Positions 1-7,192 of a DNA stretch of 33,604 bases are shown here, in pieces. The translations under genes were made by a program, and so were the position numbers. The notes beneath the pieces are model-generated. The model saw only the letters and a program-made list of their open reading frames with translations, searched no databases and had not been told where the DNA came from. Where the stretch lies: assembly GCA_910588565.1 (NCBI GenBank), contig CAJUPF010000034.1, positions 1-33,604 on the forward strand, given 5' to 3'. Positions within the stretch are counted from its first letter, which is position 1; every line of letters begins with the position of its first letter. This DNA comes from an uncultured Lachnospiraceae bacterium (GTDB lineage: Bacteria; Bacillota; Clostridia; Lachnospirales; Lachnospiraceae).

Positions 1-20
1 TGCTTTATGTATCGGCCCAT

Positions 21-73
21 CGCCAGTCAGCGGAGTGACTGGCGTGGGTGTGAAATGTAACGAACTGTTACTG
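21..73. repeat. Intergenic hairpin repeat, copy A
   Basis: CGCCAGTCA (21-29) and TGACTGGCG (36-44) form a perfect 9-bp stem around the loop GCGGAG. With one bulged T the stem extends through CCCA/TGGG. The right arm runs directly into a core (36-64) that recurs almost unchanged at 30032-30060 and over 25 bp at 12030-12054, and is followed by GAACTGTTACTG (62-73). All three copies are intergenic. It may be a small non-autonomous repeat or a structured RNA or protein-binding site; the sequence alone does not decide. Confidence 0.7.
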
Positions 74-100
74 TTGATTTATTTTGGGTTGAGGTGTGGC

Positions 101-129
101 TTGTGGGATGTTGGAGAATATGATATTAT
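101..129 (+). promoter_or_regulatory. Candidate promoter for the comF-like gene
   Basis: A -35-like TTGTGG (101-106) lies 17 bp before a -10-like TATTAT (124-129), about 85 bp ahead of the ATG at 214. The match to the housekeeping consensus is moderate, and the AT-rich stretch that follows offers other possible -10 boxes. Confidence 0.35.
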
Positions 130-213
130 AGGACTGTCTTTTATCAATTTTATTGTTTATCTGTATTGCGCATAGGTATTCCAATGGATTCTTTTAAGGG
201 ATAGGTGTAGATA

Positions 214-1014
214 ATGCGGAATAAATATGTGGAATTTTTCTTGCCCGCGTCAGTTTCTGAGTTTTTGCACGGCAGTCTGCCGGCTCGGGTTTGGAAGGGA
301 ATCTGCCGATTGGATCGGTGGTTTTTGGATTTGCTGTATCCGCCGCGGTGCCCGGTTTGTGATAAAGTGGTTCTGGCGGGGGAAGGGCTGTGTTCGGATT
401 GCAGAAACGTTGTGCAGAAGATTGGGGAGCCGGCTTGTATGAAGTGCGGTAAGCCGCTTGGCAGTGCAAGGAAAGAGTTTTGTTTTGACTGTGGAAGAAA
501 GAAGCACAGCTTTCAGCAGGGGAAGGCATTGTGGGTGTATGAAAAGGGCGTGAGGGGCTCGATTTACCGGTTTAAATATCAGAACCGGAGGGAGTATGGA
601 CGTGTCTATGCGGCTGAAATTGCAAAGCAGTATGCCGAATGGATTTGGAGCAGGAAGATTCAGGGGATTGTACCGGTTCCGCTGCATAGAAACAGGAAGA
701 AAAGAAGAGGCTATAACCAGGCGGAAGTACTGGCGAGGGAATTGGGAGAGATTCTTGGGATTCCGGTTTATACTGATGTTCTGATACGGGTGCGAGATAC
801 GAAGCCTCAGAAAGTACTGAACGATGCGGAGCGAAAATATAATCTGAAAAATGCTTTTAAAACAGGCGGAAATGTTGTACAATTACAATATGTTTTGATT
901 GTGGATGATATCTATACAACGGGGAGCACTTTGGATGCGGCAGCGGCCGCTCTGCTTCTGGCAGGCGTTTTGGAGGTATATGCCTGCTGTATTAGTATAG
1001 GAACAGATGGTTAG
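214..1014 (+). CDS. comFC: ComF family phosphoribosyltransferase-like protein
   Basis: A 266-residue protein with the ComFC layout. The N-terminal zinc ribbon has four CxxC pairs (Cys46/49, 60/63, 75/78, 90/93). A type I phosphoribosyltransferase domain follows, with the conserved RRGYNQ stretch (164-169) and the PRPP-binding loop IVDDIYTTGST (229-239). ComF proteins are needed for DNA uptake in naturally competent Firmicutes; their exact reaction is not settled. The first ~35 residues before the zinc ribbon may be over-called, but the ATG at 214 has AAGGGATAGG upstream and no better start is evident. The next gene follows after 11 bp, so the two are probably co-transcribed. No comFA helicase lies upstream in this window, so a competence role here is inferred only from the family. 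Confidence 0.88.
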   Translation: MRNKYVEFFLPASVSEFLHGSLPARVWKGICRLDRWFLDLLYPPRCPVCDKVVLAGEGLCSDCRNVVQKIGEPACMKCGKPLGSARKEFCFDCGRKKHSFQQGKALWVYEKGVRGSIYRFKYQNRREYGRVYAAEIAKQYAEWIWSRKIQGIVPVPLHRNRKKRRGYNQAEVLARELGEILGIPVYTDVLIRVRDTKPQKVLNDAERKYNLKNAFKTGGNVVQLQYVLIVDDIYTTGSTLDAAAAALLLAGVLEVYACCISIGTDG

Positions 1015-1025
1015 GAGGAGATTAT

Positions 1026-1433
1026 ATGGATGTTAGAAGCTGCAGAAACTGTGGAAGGTTATTTAATTATCTCCAGGGTCAGCCGATTTGCCCGGCTTGC
1101 AGGAATAAACTGGAAAAGAAATTTGAGGAAGTAAAGGAATATATCCGGTCGCATGAGTCTGCTTCCATACAGCAGATTTCAGAAGATACAGAGGTTTCTG
1201 TGAAACAGATTAAACAGTGGGTGAGGGAGGAACGGCTGACGTTCAGCAGCAAATCCCCGGTGGGGATTGAGTGTGAGAACTGCGGAGCGATGATCCGGAC
1301 CGGGAGGTTTTGCAATAAATGCAAAAATAATATGGCCAATACGCTGCAGCAGATGTACGCGATGCCTGCGCCGGCGGCTCCCAAGAAGCCGAAAGGTAAG
1401 GATAAAGATCGTATGCGGTTTTTGGATAAATAA
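1026..1433 (+). CDS. yvyF: YvyF/TIGR03826-like zinc-ribbon HTH protein
   Basis: A 135-residue protein with two four-cysteine zinc ribbons (Cys6/9/22/25 and Cys83/86/96/99) on either side of a helix-turn-helix-like segment (about 47-70, with ISEDTEVSVKQIKQWV). It ends in a basic, Pro/Ala/Lys-rich tail. This is the layout of the Bacillus YvyF family, which sits between comFC and flgM in the late flagellar operon of B. subtilis, and the comF–yvyF order is kept here. No flgM, flgK or other flagellar gene follows. A strong terminator lies 26 bp after the stop. The ribosome site is TTAGGAGGAG, about 6 bp before the ATG. The molecular function of the family is not established; a zinc-binding regulatory or adaptor role is likely. 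Confidence 0.8.
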   Translation: MDVRSCRNCGRLFNYLQGQPICPACRNKLEKKFEEVKEYIRSHESASIQQISEDTEVSVKQIKQWVREERLTFSSKSPVGIECENCGAMIRTGRFCNKCKNNMANTLQQMYAMPAPAAPKKPKGKDKDRMRFLDK

Positions 1434-1458
1434 GACCCGGCGGGCGGATTCTTATGGT

Positions 1459-1497
1459 GGGGAAGAATTTCACGATTCTTCCCTGCTTTTATTTTTC
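1459..1497 (+). terminator. Intrinsic terminator after the yvyF-like gene
   Basis: A perfect 9-bp stem GGGAAGAAT (1460-1468) / ATTCTTCCC (1475-1483) with a 6-base loop is followed by the T-rich run TGCTTTTATTTTT. It closes the comF–yvyF unit. Confidence 0.88.
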
Positions 1498-1507
1498 TGG
1501 AAAATCT

Positions 1508-1535
1508 TTGCAATTAAGGCGTTGTATGTTATACT
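1508..1535 (+). promoter_or_regulatory. Promoter candidate for the membrane protein–cdaA–cdaR–glmM operon
   Basis: TTGCAA (1508-1513), a 16-bp spacer and TATACT (1530-1535) match the housekeeping consensus well. It lies directly after the terminator and gives a leader of about 115 bases before the ATG at 1656. It may drive much of the downstream array. Confidence 0.6.
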
Positions 1536-1655
1536 ATATCCGTATGGGTATATGTAATGATTGGAATGTAGATTTTACAATAGGTCAGATACGTATCACA
1601 GGGAAGGCATTGGAACTGTTATGAAATTTGGCGAATACAAAAAACGGGGGACATT

Positions 1656-2054
1656 ATGTTAAACCAGGAACGCATATGCGAAATGACCAGACTGGCGATT
1701 TTTGATAAAGAAGACGGTGAAGAATGCAAGCCGATGATTCAGTATTTCCGCAGCGATTATATTGCGAAGGAGCTGCTGAAAAGTCTGATTACAGGCACAA
1801 TCGCTTTTTTTGTTATTGTAGGAATTGCTGTACTGTACCGGGCGGAAGAACTGATGGATCAGTTGAATTCAATGGATATCCGCAAGACCCTGGCGCAGGG
1901 CGTTTTGTGTTATGCAGTCTGTATGGCAGTTTATCTGCTTATCACCTATGCCGTATACTATATCCGATATACCAGAGGGCGCCAGAAGGTGAAGAAGTAT
2001 TATAAGCATCTGAAAAAGGTGAATAAGATATACCGCGAGGAAGAGCAGATGTAA
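1656..2054 (+). CDS. Small two-helix membrane protein of unknown function
   Basis: A 132-residue protein that I do not recognise. A hydrophilic N-terminal segment (1-40) is followed by two likely transmembrane helices (about 41-61 and 79-104) and a strongly basic C-terminal tail (105-132, rich in Lys and Arg), which by the positive-inside rule should be cytoplasmic. It is the first gene after the promoter at 1508-1535 and precedes another unknown membrane protein and cdaA, so a role in membrane assembly or control of the c-di-AMP module is possible but unproven. The start follows ACGGGGGACATT, a weak ribosome site; the reading frame is otherwise uninterrupted. Confidence 0.7.
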   Translation: MLNQERICEMTRLAIFDKEDGEECKPMIQYFRSDYIAKELLKSLITGTIAFFVIVGIAVLYRAEELMDQLNSMDIRKTLAQGVLCYAVCMAVYLLITYAVYYIRYTRGRQKVKKYYKHLKKVNKIYREEEQM

Positions 2055-2060
2055 TCTGCA

Positions 2061-2149
2061 GTAACAGTTTGGCCCAGGGCTTTGCACTTGCTGCAAAGTC
2101 CGTGAAATTACGTAAAGGCTGGAATGGAATCCGAAGGCTGAACTGTTAC
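2061..2149. repeat. Intergenic palindromic element bounded by 9-bp inverted repeats
   Basis: GTAACAGTT (2061-2069) and its exact reverse complement AACTGTTAC (2141-2149) enclose a second hairpin: GGGCTTTGCA (2077-2086), a 5-base loop, and TGCAAAGTCC (2092-2101), ten pairs including one G·T. The hairpin is followed by CCGTGA, and the right end contains CGAAGGCTGAAC (2132-2143). Both short motifs recur in the element at 30032-30145, again after a hairpin. There is no T-run, so it is not a standard terminator. Confidence 0.7.
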
Positions 2150-2181
2150 AATCTACAGCCGAAGCGGCAGGAGGGTATAAG

Positions 2182-3162
2182 ATGACAGGTTTACTGGAAA
2201 TAAGAGAAAAGCTGAAAAATATATATGGAAAATACGATATATATTTAAAACCTCTGTTTAAATTTATATTGTCCATGTGTGTTTTTTTGCTGATAAATGG
2301 AAATATTGGTTATATGGAGCGGATCAGCAAACTGCCGGTGACATTGGTTTTTTCATTGATTTGTTCTATTCTTCCGGTGAATTTTCTGATATTACTGTCA
2401 GGAGTGGTGATATTGCTGCATTTGTATGCCTTGTCGTTAGAGGTGGCGGTTGTGGCACTGATTCTGTTTCTTCTGATGGCGCTTTTGTATTTTCGTTTCG
2501 CGCCAAAGGATGGGATCTACGCTGTTTTAACACCGCTGTGCCTGCATTTTAACCTGGGTCCGGTTATGCCGGTGACAGTGGGGCTTTTGGGTAAAGCGTA
2601 TTCCGTAGTATCTGTTGTCTGCGGGACGCTGATCTGGTTCTTTTTGAACGGTATAAAGGAAAATGCGGCGGCGCTCGGAGGCAGCGCCAAGGGGGCATCG
2701 GAGCTTTCTAAGTTTACAACAGCTTTAAATCAGCTCATTGGCAATAAGGAAATGTATCTTGTAATTCTGTCTTTTATGCTGGTAACAGTAATGGTTTTGT
2801 TTATACGCAGGCTTTCCATTGATTATGCATGGACGGCAGCGATTGTAATTGGGGCGCTTGTGAATTTTATTGTACTGTTTGCAGGATATCTTCTGCTTGG
2901 AATATCCGGCAGGCTGATGGGGCTTGTGATTGGTTCCCTGGTATCGCTTGGACTGGCGCTTATTTTGGAATTTTTATTCTTTAATCTGGATTATACAAGG
3001 ACAGAGCGGGTGCAGTTTGAAGACGATGAATATTATTATTATGTCAAAGCTATTCCCAAGATGTATGTGGCGAAAAAAGAAAAACAGGTGAAGACGTTCA
3101 GTTCAAAGGGCGGGAGCCGGGCAGTGAGAAGACAGTTTTCAGATGAGATGGATGATGATTAG
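2182..3162 (+). CDS. Polytopic membrane protein of unknown function upstream of cdaA
   Basis: A 326-residue protein with roughly eight to ten hydrophobic helices spread over residues 25-275. A charged cytoplasmic-type tail follows (276-326), with an acidic and tyrosine-rich patch (EDDEYYYY) and then a basic stretch. I cannot assign a family. The ATG follows GGCAGGAGGGTATAAG, a strong ribosome site. The stop lies 18 bp before cdaA, so the two are very likely translated from the same message. Its position beside a membrane-bound diadenylate cyclase suggests a partner or regulator, but no catalytic motif supports this. Confidence 0.75.
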   Translation: MTGLLEIREKLKNIYGKYDIYLKPLFKFILSMCVFLLINGNIGYMERISKLPVTLVFSLICSILPVNFLILLSGVVILLHLYALSLEVAVVALILFLLMALLYFRFAPKDGIYAVLTPLCLHFNLGPVMPVTVGLLGKAYSVVSVVCGTLIWFFLNGIKENAAALGGSAKGASELSKFTTALNQLIGNKEMYLVILSFMLVTVMVLFIRRLSIDYAWTAAIVIGALVNFIVLFAGYLLLGISGRLMGLVIGSLVSLGLALILEFLFFNLDYTRTERVQFEDDEYYYYVKAIPKMYVAKKEKQVKTFSSKGGSRAVRRQFSDEMDDD

Positions 3163-3180
3163 AAAAAGGGAGGGGAACGC

Positions 3181-4092
3181 GTGAGACATATGCAGGAGAT
3201 GTTTCTTATGTTCAAAGATAAATATCTGACATGGTTAGATTTGCCGATGGTAACGGTGATTGATATTGTCGAAATTATTATTATTGCGTTCTTATTCTAT
3301 ACAATTTTGGTCTGGATTAAAAGTACAAGGGCATGGATGCTGTTCAAGGGGCTGATGGTGATTCTTGTATTTGTCCTGCTGGCGGCGGTATTTCAGATGA
3401 ATACTATTTTGTGGCTGGCAGAAAAGGCGATTAACGTAGGCGTGATTGCAATTGTAATTATATTCCAGCCTGAACTCAGGAGGGCTTTAGAGCAACTGGG
3501 CAGGAAGAATTTTTTCAGAGGGTTAACTTCTTTTGAGTTTGGAAAAGACACCATAGAACGGATCAGCGAAAAGACAATAAACGAACTGGTGCGCGCCTGC
3601 TTTGAGATGAGCAAAGTGAAAACAGGGGCATTGATTGTAGTGGAGGATTCCGTGGTGCTTTCCGAATATGAGAGAACGGGAATTGATGTGGACGCTGTTT
3701 TGACGAACCAGCTGCTGATCAATATATTTGAGAAAAATACGCCGCTGCATGACGGCGCAATTATAGTACGGGGAGAGCGGATTGTGTCGGCTACCTGCTA
3801 TCTGCCGCTATCTGACAACCTGGAGCTGAGCAAAGAACTTGGCACAAGGCACCGGGCTGCGGTAGGGATCAGTGAAGTCAGTGATTCTGTGACAATTGTG
3901 GTGTCAGAGGAGACCGGAGGCGTTTCGATTGCTGCGGGAGGCAGGCTGATCCGGGGACTGGATCAGGAAGGGCTGCGTAAGCATTTGAAGGCGCTGCAGA
4001 AATATGAGCCGGATAACAAGCGGAAAGGCTTACTGAAAAGGAGGCTTGGAGGTAAAAATGCTAAACAGGATGATCAAGTGGCTGACAAATAA
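3181..4092 (+). CDS. cdaA: Diadenylate cyclase CdaA (membrane-bound)
   Basis: Makes cyclic di-AMP from two ATP at the cytoplasmic membrane. Three N-terminal transmembrane helices (about 24-46, 54-71, 77-95) are followed by a DAC domain with the two signature motifs: DGA (191-193, in LHDGAIIVRG) and RHR (223-225, in GTRHRAAVG). At 303 residues, three helices plus one DAC domain is the CdaA layout; DisA would carry DNA-binding helices. The GTG at 3181 is chosen because GGGAGGGG ends 5 bp upstream; the ATG at 3190 is too far from it. The last 35 bases overlap cdaR, so the two are translationally coupled. The order cdaA–cdaR–glmM is conserved in Firmicutes, where CdaR and GlmM bind and modulate the cyclase. 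Confidence 0.97.
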   Translation: MRHMQEMFLMFKDKYLTWLDLPMVTVIDIVEIIIIAFLFYTILVWIKSTRAWMLFKGLMVILVFVLLAAVFQMNTILWLAEKAINVGVIAIVIIFQPELRRALEQLGRKNFFRGLTSFEFGKDTIERISEKTINELVRACFEMSKVKTGALIVVEDSVVLSEYERTGIDVDAVLTNQLLINIFEKNTPLHDGAIIVRGERIVSATCYLPLSDNLELSKELGTRHRAAVGISEVSDSVTIVVSEETGGVSIAAGGRLIRGLDQEGLRKHLKALQKYEPDNKRKGLLKRRLGGKNAKQDDQVADK

Positions 4093-5485
4093 TTTTGGCC
4101 TGAAGATACTTGCTGTCGTGTTCGCCAGCGTGCTCTGGCTTGCCGTTGTCAATATTGATGACCCGAAGACGACAAGAACTTTTACAACAACTGTTTCGGT
4201 AGAGAACAATGATTATCTGACGGAGATCGGCAAGTATTATGAAATTATCAACAACAGCAATACAGTGACATTTAAGGTTAGCGGCAAACGTTCTTACCTG
4301 GAGCGGATGGGCAATTCGGATTTTAAGGCAGTCGCAGATCTGGAGATGATAGAGAACCTGGAGCGGGTGCCTATTGATATCACACCTCAGCGGTACGGCG
4401 GTTATGTAACAGTTGCCAGCAAGATCAATTATCTGGAACTGACGGTAGAAGATCTGGTATCAAAACCATTTATGATTTCTGTAAAGACAGATGGAAAAGT
4501 TGCTAAGCAGCATGCGATAGGAGAGACGAGCGCTTCTCCGACGCTGATCCGGGTGTCGGGACCGGCATCTGTAGTGAATGAGGTGAATGAGGCAGTCGCA
4601 ACAGTAGGCGTAGAAGGGATGTCCCAGGATCTGACGGATAGCGTGATACCGGTTCTGTATGACAAACAGGGCAGGGAAGTGGATATGAAAGATTTGACCT
4701 ATAATATACAGAATGTCCTGGTATCTGTTAAAATATTAGATACAAAAGATGTGACATTGAATTTCCAGACAGCGGGAACATTGCCGCAGGGGTATGAATA
4801 TGTTGGTATAGAATATAAGCCGCAGACTGTGACGGTCAAAGGGACGTCCGCAGTATTAAATGCGCTGAACAGCATAACTGTGCCGCCGGAGGTATTTGAT
4901 TTGACGGATGTTACTGGAAATATTGAGAAAGAAGTGGATATTTCTGCATATCTTCCGAATAACGTCACGCTGGTGGACAGTGACATGGCCAAGGTTTCCG
5001 TGGTGGTGAAAATTGAAAAACATGAGCTGCGGACATTTAAAGTTCCGACAGCGAACCTGACCATAAAGAATCTGGGGCAAAGATATGATGTGAAATTTCT
5101 CTCAGATACGGTGGATGTGGAACTGGAAGGGCTGTCTACGGAACTTGACGCACTGGATGCTTCTACCCTGACCGGAAGTATTGACGTCAGCGGGATGATG
5201 GAAGGTGAGCATACGGTTGGTCTGGAATTGAATCTGGACAGTAAATTTAAACTGGCTAAGAATGCCACTGTTACGGTAGATATTATTGACAAAGATGAAG
5301 TCCTGGGAACGCTTGGTGCTGGCAGTAACAGTTCCAATTCGAATGATTCGGATAAAACAAATACAGAAGAACCAGACTCTGAAAAACCAGAGGATTCAGA
5401 GGAAGACGAAGATACACAAGAGGATACGAAACCGACGGCGAGTACGGTCAAAAAGCCGTCTGCAGGCGGTAATCAGGCTAATTAA
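4058..5485 (+). CDS. cdaR: CdaR, YbbR-domain regulator of CdaA
   Basis: A single N-terminal membrane helix (about 10-30) anchors an extracellular chain of YbbR-type beta-rich repeats (roughly 45-410). It ends in a low-complexity, Ser/Asn then Glu/Asp-rich tail of about 50 residues. CdaR binds CdaA in the membrane and adjusts c-di-AMP synthesis. The start is the ATG at 4058: the in-frame TTG at 4046 is itself part of the TTGGAGGT ribosome site. At 475 residues it is in the range for multi-YbbR proteins. The acidic tail facing the wall is a variable feature and could contact wall polymers, but that is inference. It overlaps cdaA by 35 bp and lies 33 bp ahead of glmM. Confidence 0.93.
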   Translation: MLNRMIKWLTNNFGLKILAVVFASVLWLAVVNIDDPKTTRTFTTTVSVENNDYLTEIGKYYEIINNSNTVTFKVSGKRSYLERMGNSDFKAVADLEMIENLERVPIDITPQRYGGYVTVASKINYLELTVEDLVSKPFMISVKTDGKVAKQHAIGETSASPTLIRVSGPASVVNEVNEAVATVGVEGMSQDLTDSVIPVLYDKQGREVDMKDLTYNIQNVLVSVKILDTKDVTLNFQTAGTLPQGYEYVGIEYKPQTVTVKGTSAVLNALNSITVPPEVFDLTDVTGNIEKEVDISAYLPNNVTLVDSDMAKVSVVVKIEKHELRTFKVPTANLTIKNLGQRYDVKFLSDTVDVELEGLSTELDALDASTLTGSIDVSGMMEGEHTVGLELNLDSKFKLAKNATVTVDIIDKDEVLGTLGAGSNSSNSNDSDKTNTEEPDSEKPEDSEEDEDTQEDTKPTASTVKKPSAGGNQAN

Positions 5486-5518
5486 GTTTACACAGAGCAG
5501 ATGCAGGAGGAAAAGAAT

Positions 5519-6868
5519 ATGAGCAGAATGTTTGGTACGGATGGTGTACGGGGAGTAGCGGGGACAGAGCTGACAATTGAGCTTGCCATGCAGTTAGGAC
5601 AGGCGGGAGCCTATGTACTTACCAGGCGACAGGCGCACAAGCCGACGATTATTGTAGGCTGTGACACCAGGATTTCAGGAGGGATGCTTGCGAATGCCCT
5701 GATGGCGGGGATTTGTTCTGTGGGCGCCAATGCGATTTATGTGGGTGTGGCTCCAACTCCGGCAATCGCCTATCTGACCAGAAAGCATAAAGTAGATGCG
5801 GGCGTTGTAATTTCAGCTTCCCATAATCCGATGGAGTTTAATGGCATTAAATTTTTTAACGGAGACGGCTACAAGCTTTCCGATCAGTTAGAAGATGAAA
5901 TCGAAGCGCTGATTTCAAACCATATGAAAGATGTGCCAATGCCTACGGGCTCCGGCGTTGGAAAAATAGAATACCGCTTTGACATCAGAGATGAGTATGT
6001 GAAATTTATGAAAAAATGTGTTCCAATCGATCTGTCCGGATTGAAAATTGTGGTTGACTGTGCAGAGGGAGCGTCTTATTATACCTCTGTAAAAACACTG
6101 AAAGAGCTGGGCGCGAATCTTGTGGCAATTCATACGCAGCCGGATGGAACCAATATCAATTCCAATTGCGGTTCTACCCATATGTCGGAACTAAAAGCCA
6201 GGGTTGTATATGAAAAGGCAGATATAGGAATTGCGTTTGACGGCGATGCAGACCGTATGCTGGCAGTGGATGAGCTTGGAAATATGGTGGATGGAGATCA
6301 GATTATGGCAATTGTCGGCAGCCATATGAAACAGCGGGGCAGGCTGAAAAACGATACCATTGTGGTGACTGTTATGACGAATCTGGGATTTTCCCTGATG
6401 GGAGAACGCGAGGGGCTTCATATAGAAACGACAAGAGTTGGCGATCGGTATGTATTGGAGCATATGATGGAACATGGCTATAACCTTGGCGGCGAGCAGT
6501 CCGGGCATATTATCTTTCTGGATGACAGTACGACGGGGGATGGTCTGTTAAGCGCGCTTCAGCTGTTAAAAGTTATGGTGGAGACAGAGAAGAAGCTTTC
6601 TGAACTGGCAGGAATTATGGAAGTGCTTCCGCAGGCGCTTGTCAATGCAAAAGTGCCGAATCACAAGAAAGAGAAATATATGGATTATGCGGAAATTGCA
6701 GAGGCGATTGCCGCCCTGGAAGCAAAGTTTCATGGAGAGGGCAGGGTACTGATCCGCCCATCAGGTACAGAACCTATGGTGCGGGTTATGATTGAAGGAA
6801 AGGATCAGGCTCTGATTGAAGAAGAGGCAAAAAAGCTGGCCGGACTGATTACGGACATCATGCTTTAG
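5519..6868 (+). CDS. glmM: Phosphoglucosamine mutase GlmM
   Basis: Converts glucosamine-6-phosphate to glucosamine-1-phosphate for UDP-GlcNAc, the entry point to peptidoglycan and wall polymers. At 449 residues it is of standard length. Visible motifs are the catalytic-serine loop SASHNP (99-104, phospho-Ser101), the metal-binding DGDADR (241-246), GEQSGH (325-330) and the phosphate-binding RPSGTEP (413-419). The ATG at 5519 is chosen because GCAGGAGG ends about 8 bp upstream; the earlier in-frame ATG at 5501 overlaps that site. GlmM also binds and inhibits CdaA in other Firmicutes, which explains the conserved neighbourhood. Confidence 0.97.
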   Translation: MSRMFGTDGVRGVAGTELTIELAMQLGQAGAYVLTRRQAHKPTIIVGCDTRISGGMLANALMAGICSVGANAIYVGVAPTPAIAYLTRKHKVDAGVVISASHNPMEFNGIKFFNGDGYKLSDQLEDEIEALISNHMKDVPMPTGSGVGKIEYRFDIRDEYVKFMKKCVPIDLSGLKIVVDCAEGASYYTSVKTLKELGANLVAIHTQPDGTNINSNCGSTHMSELKARVVYEKADIGIAFDGDADRMLAVDELGNMVDGDQIMAIVGSHMKQRGRLKNDTIVVTVMTNLGFSLMGEREGLHIETTRVGDRYVLEHMMEHGYNLGGEQSGHIIFLDDSTTGDGLLSALQLLKVMVETEKKLSELAGIMEVLPQALVNAKVPNHKKEKYMDYAEIAEAIAALEAKFHGEGRVLIRPSGTEPMVRVMIEGKDQALIEEEAKKLAGLITDIML

Positions 6869-6885
6869 TATAGGAGGAACTATAT

Positions 6886-7149
6886 ATGGTAAGTCAGAAA
6901 ATCAGAATTAAAAACCCTACCGGGCTGCATCTGCGTCCGGCGGGGATACTTTGCAAAGAAGCGATGAATTTCAAATCATTAATTACATTTAATTATCGGG
7001 GGAATATTGCGAATGCCAAAAGTGTTTTAAGCGTACTTGGCGCCTGCATTAAATCAGGAGATGAAATTGAGCTGGTCTGTGATGGGGAAGATGAGGAAGA
7101 AGCGCTGAAATCATTGATTCAGATTATCGGCGAAGGGTTTGGCGAATAG
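6886..7149 (+). CDS. HPr-family phosphocarrier-like protein
   Basis: An 87-residue protein with both HPr regulatory sites: the phosphocarrier histidine His15 in TGLHLRPAG (12-20) and the HPr-kinase serine Ser46 in NAKSVLSVLG (43-52). The length is exactly that of HPr. A strong AGGAGGAAC site precedes the ATG and glmM ends 17 bp upstream, so it is co-expressed with the c-di-AMP/GlmM unit and not with a PTS enzyme I gene, which is absent here. It could be the cell's main HPr or a paralogue with a regulatory role. The family is certain; the partner is not. Residues around both sites are less standard than in textbook HPr (Leu16 after the active His instead of Ala). Confidence 0.88.
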   Translation: MVSQKIRIKNPTGLHLRPAGILCKEAMNFKSLITFNYRGNIANAKSVLSVLGACIKSGDEIELVCDGEDEEEALKSLIQIIGEGFGE

Positions 7150-7192
7150 GTGGAGCTGGGCTGGCAATTATGAATAGGAGGCTTCCGGAGAC

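Noticed and set aside
250..882. Antisense open frame of 210 codons opposite comF
   Set aside because: It lies wholly within the ComF gene, whose zinc and PRPP motifs are clear; the antisense product resembles nothing.
3181..4092. DisA-type DNA-scanning diadenylate cyclase
   Set aside because: Three membrane helices precede the DAC domain and no helix-hairpin-helix region follows, so it is CdaA.
4699..5451. Long antisense open frame (250 codons) opposite cdaR
   Set aside because: It mirrors the CdaR codons, is Ser/Thr-rich and low in complexity, has no ribosome site and lies fully inside a well-supported gene.
5330..5470. Possible tandem repeat in the cdaR tail
   Set aside because: The acidic Ser/Asp/Glu/Thr codons give a repetitive look, but there is no fixed repeat unit.
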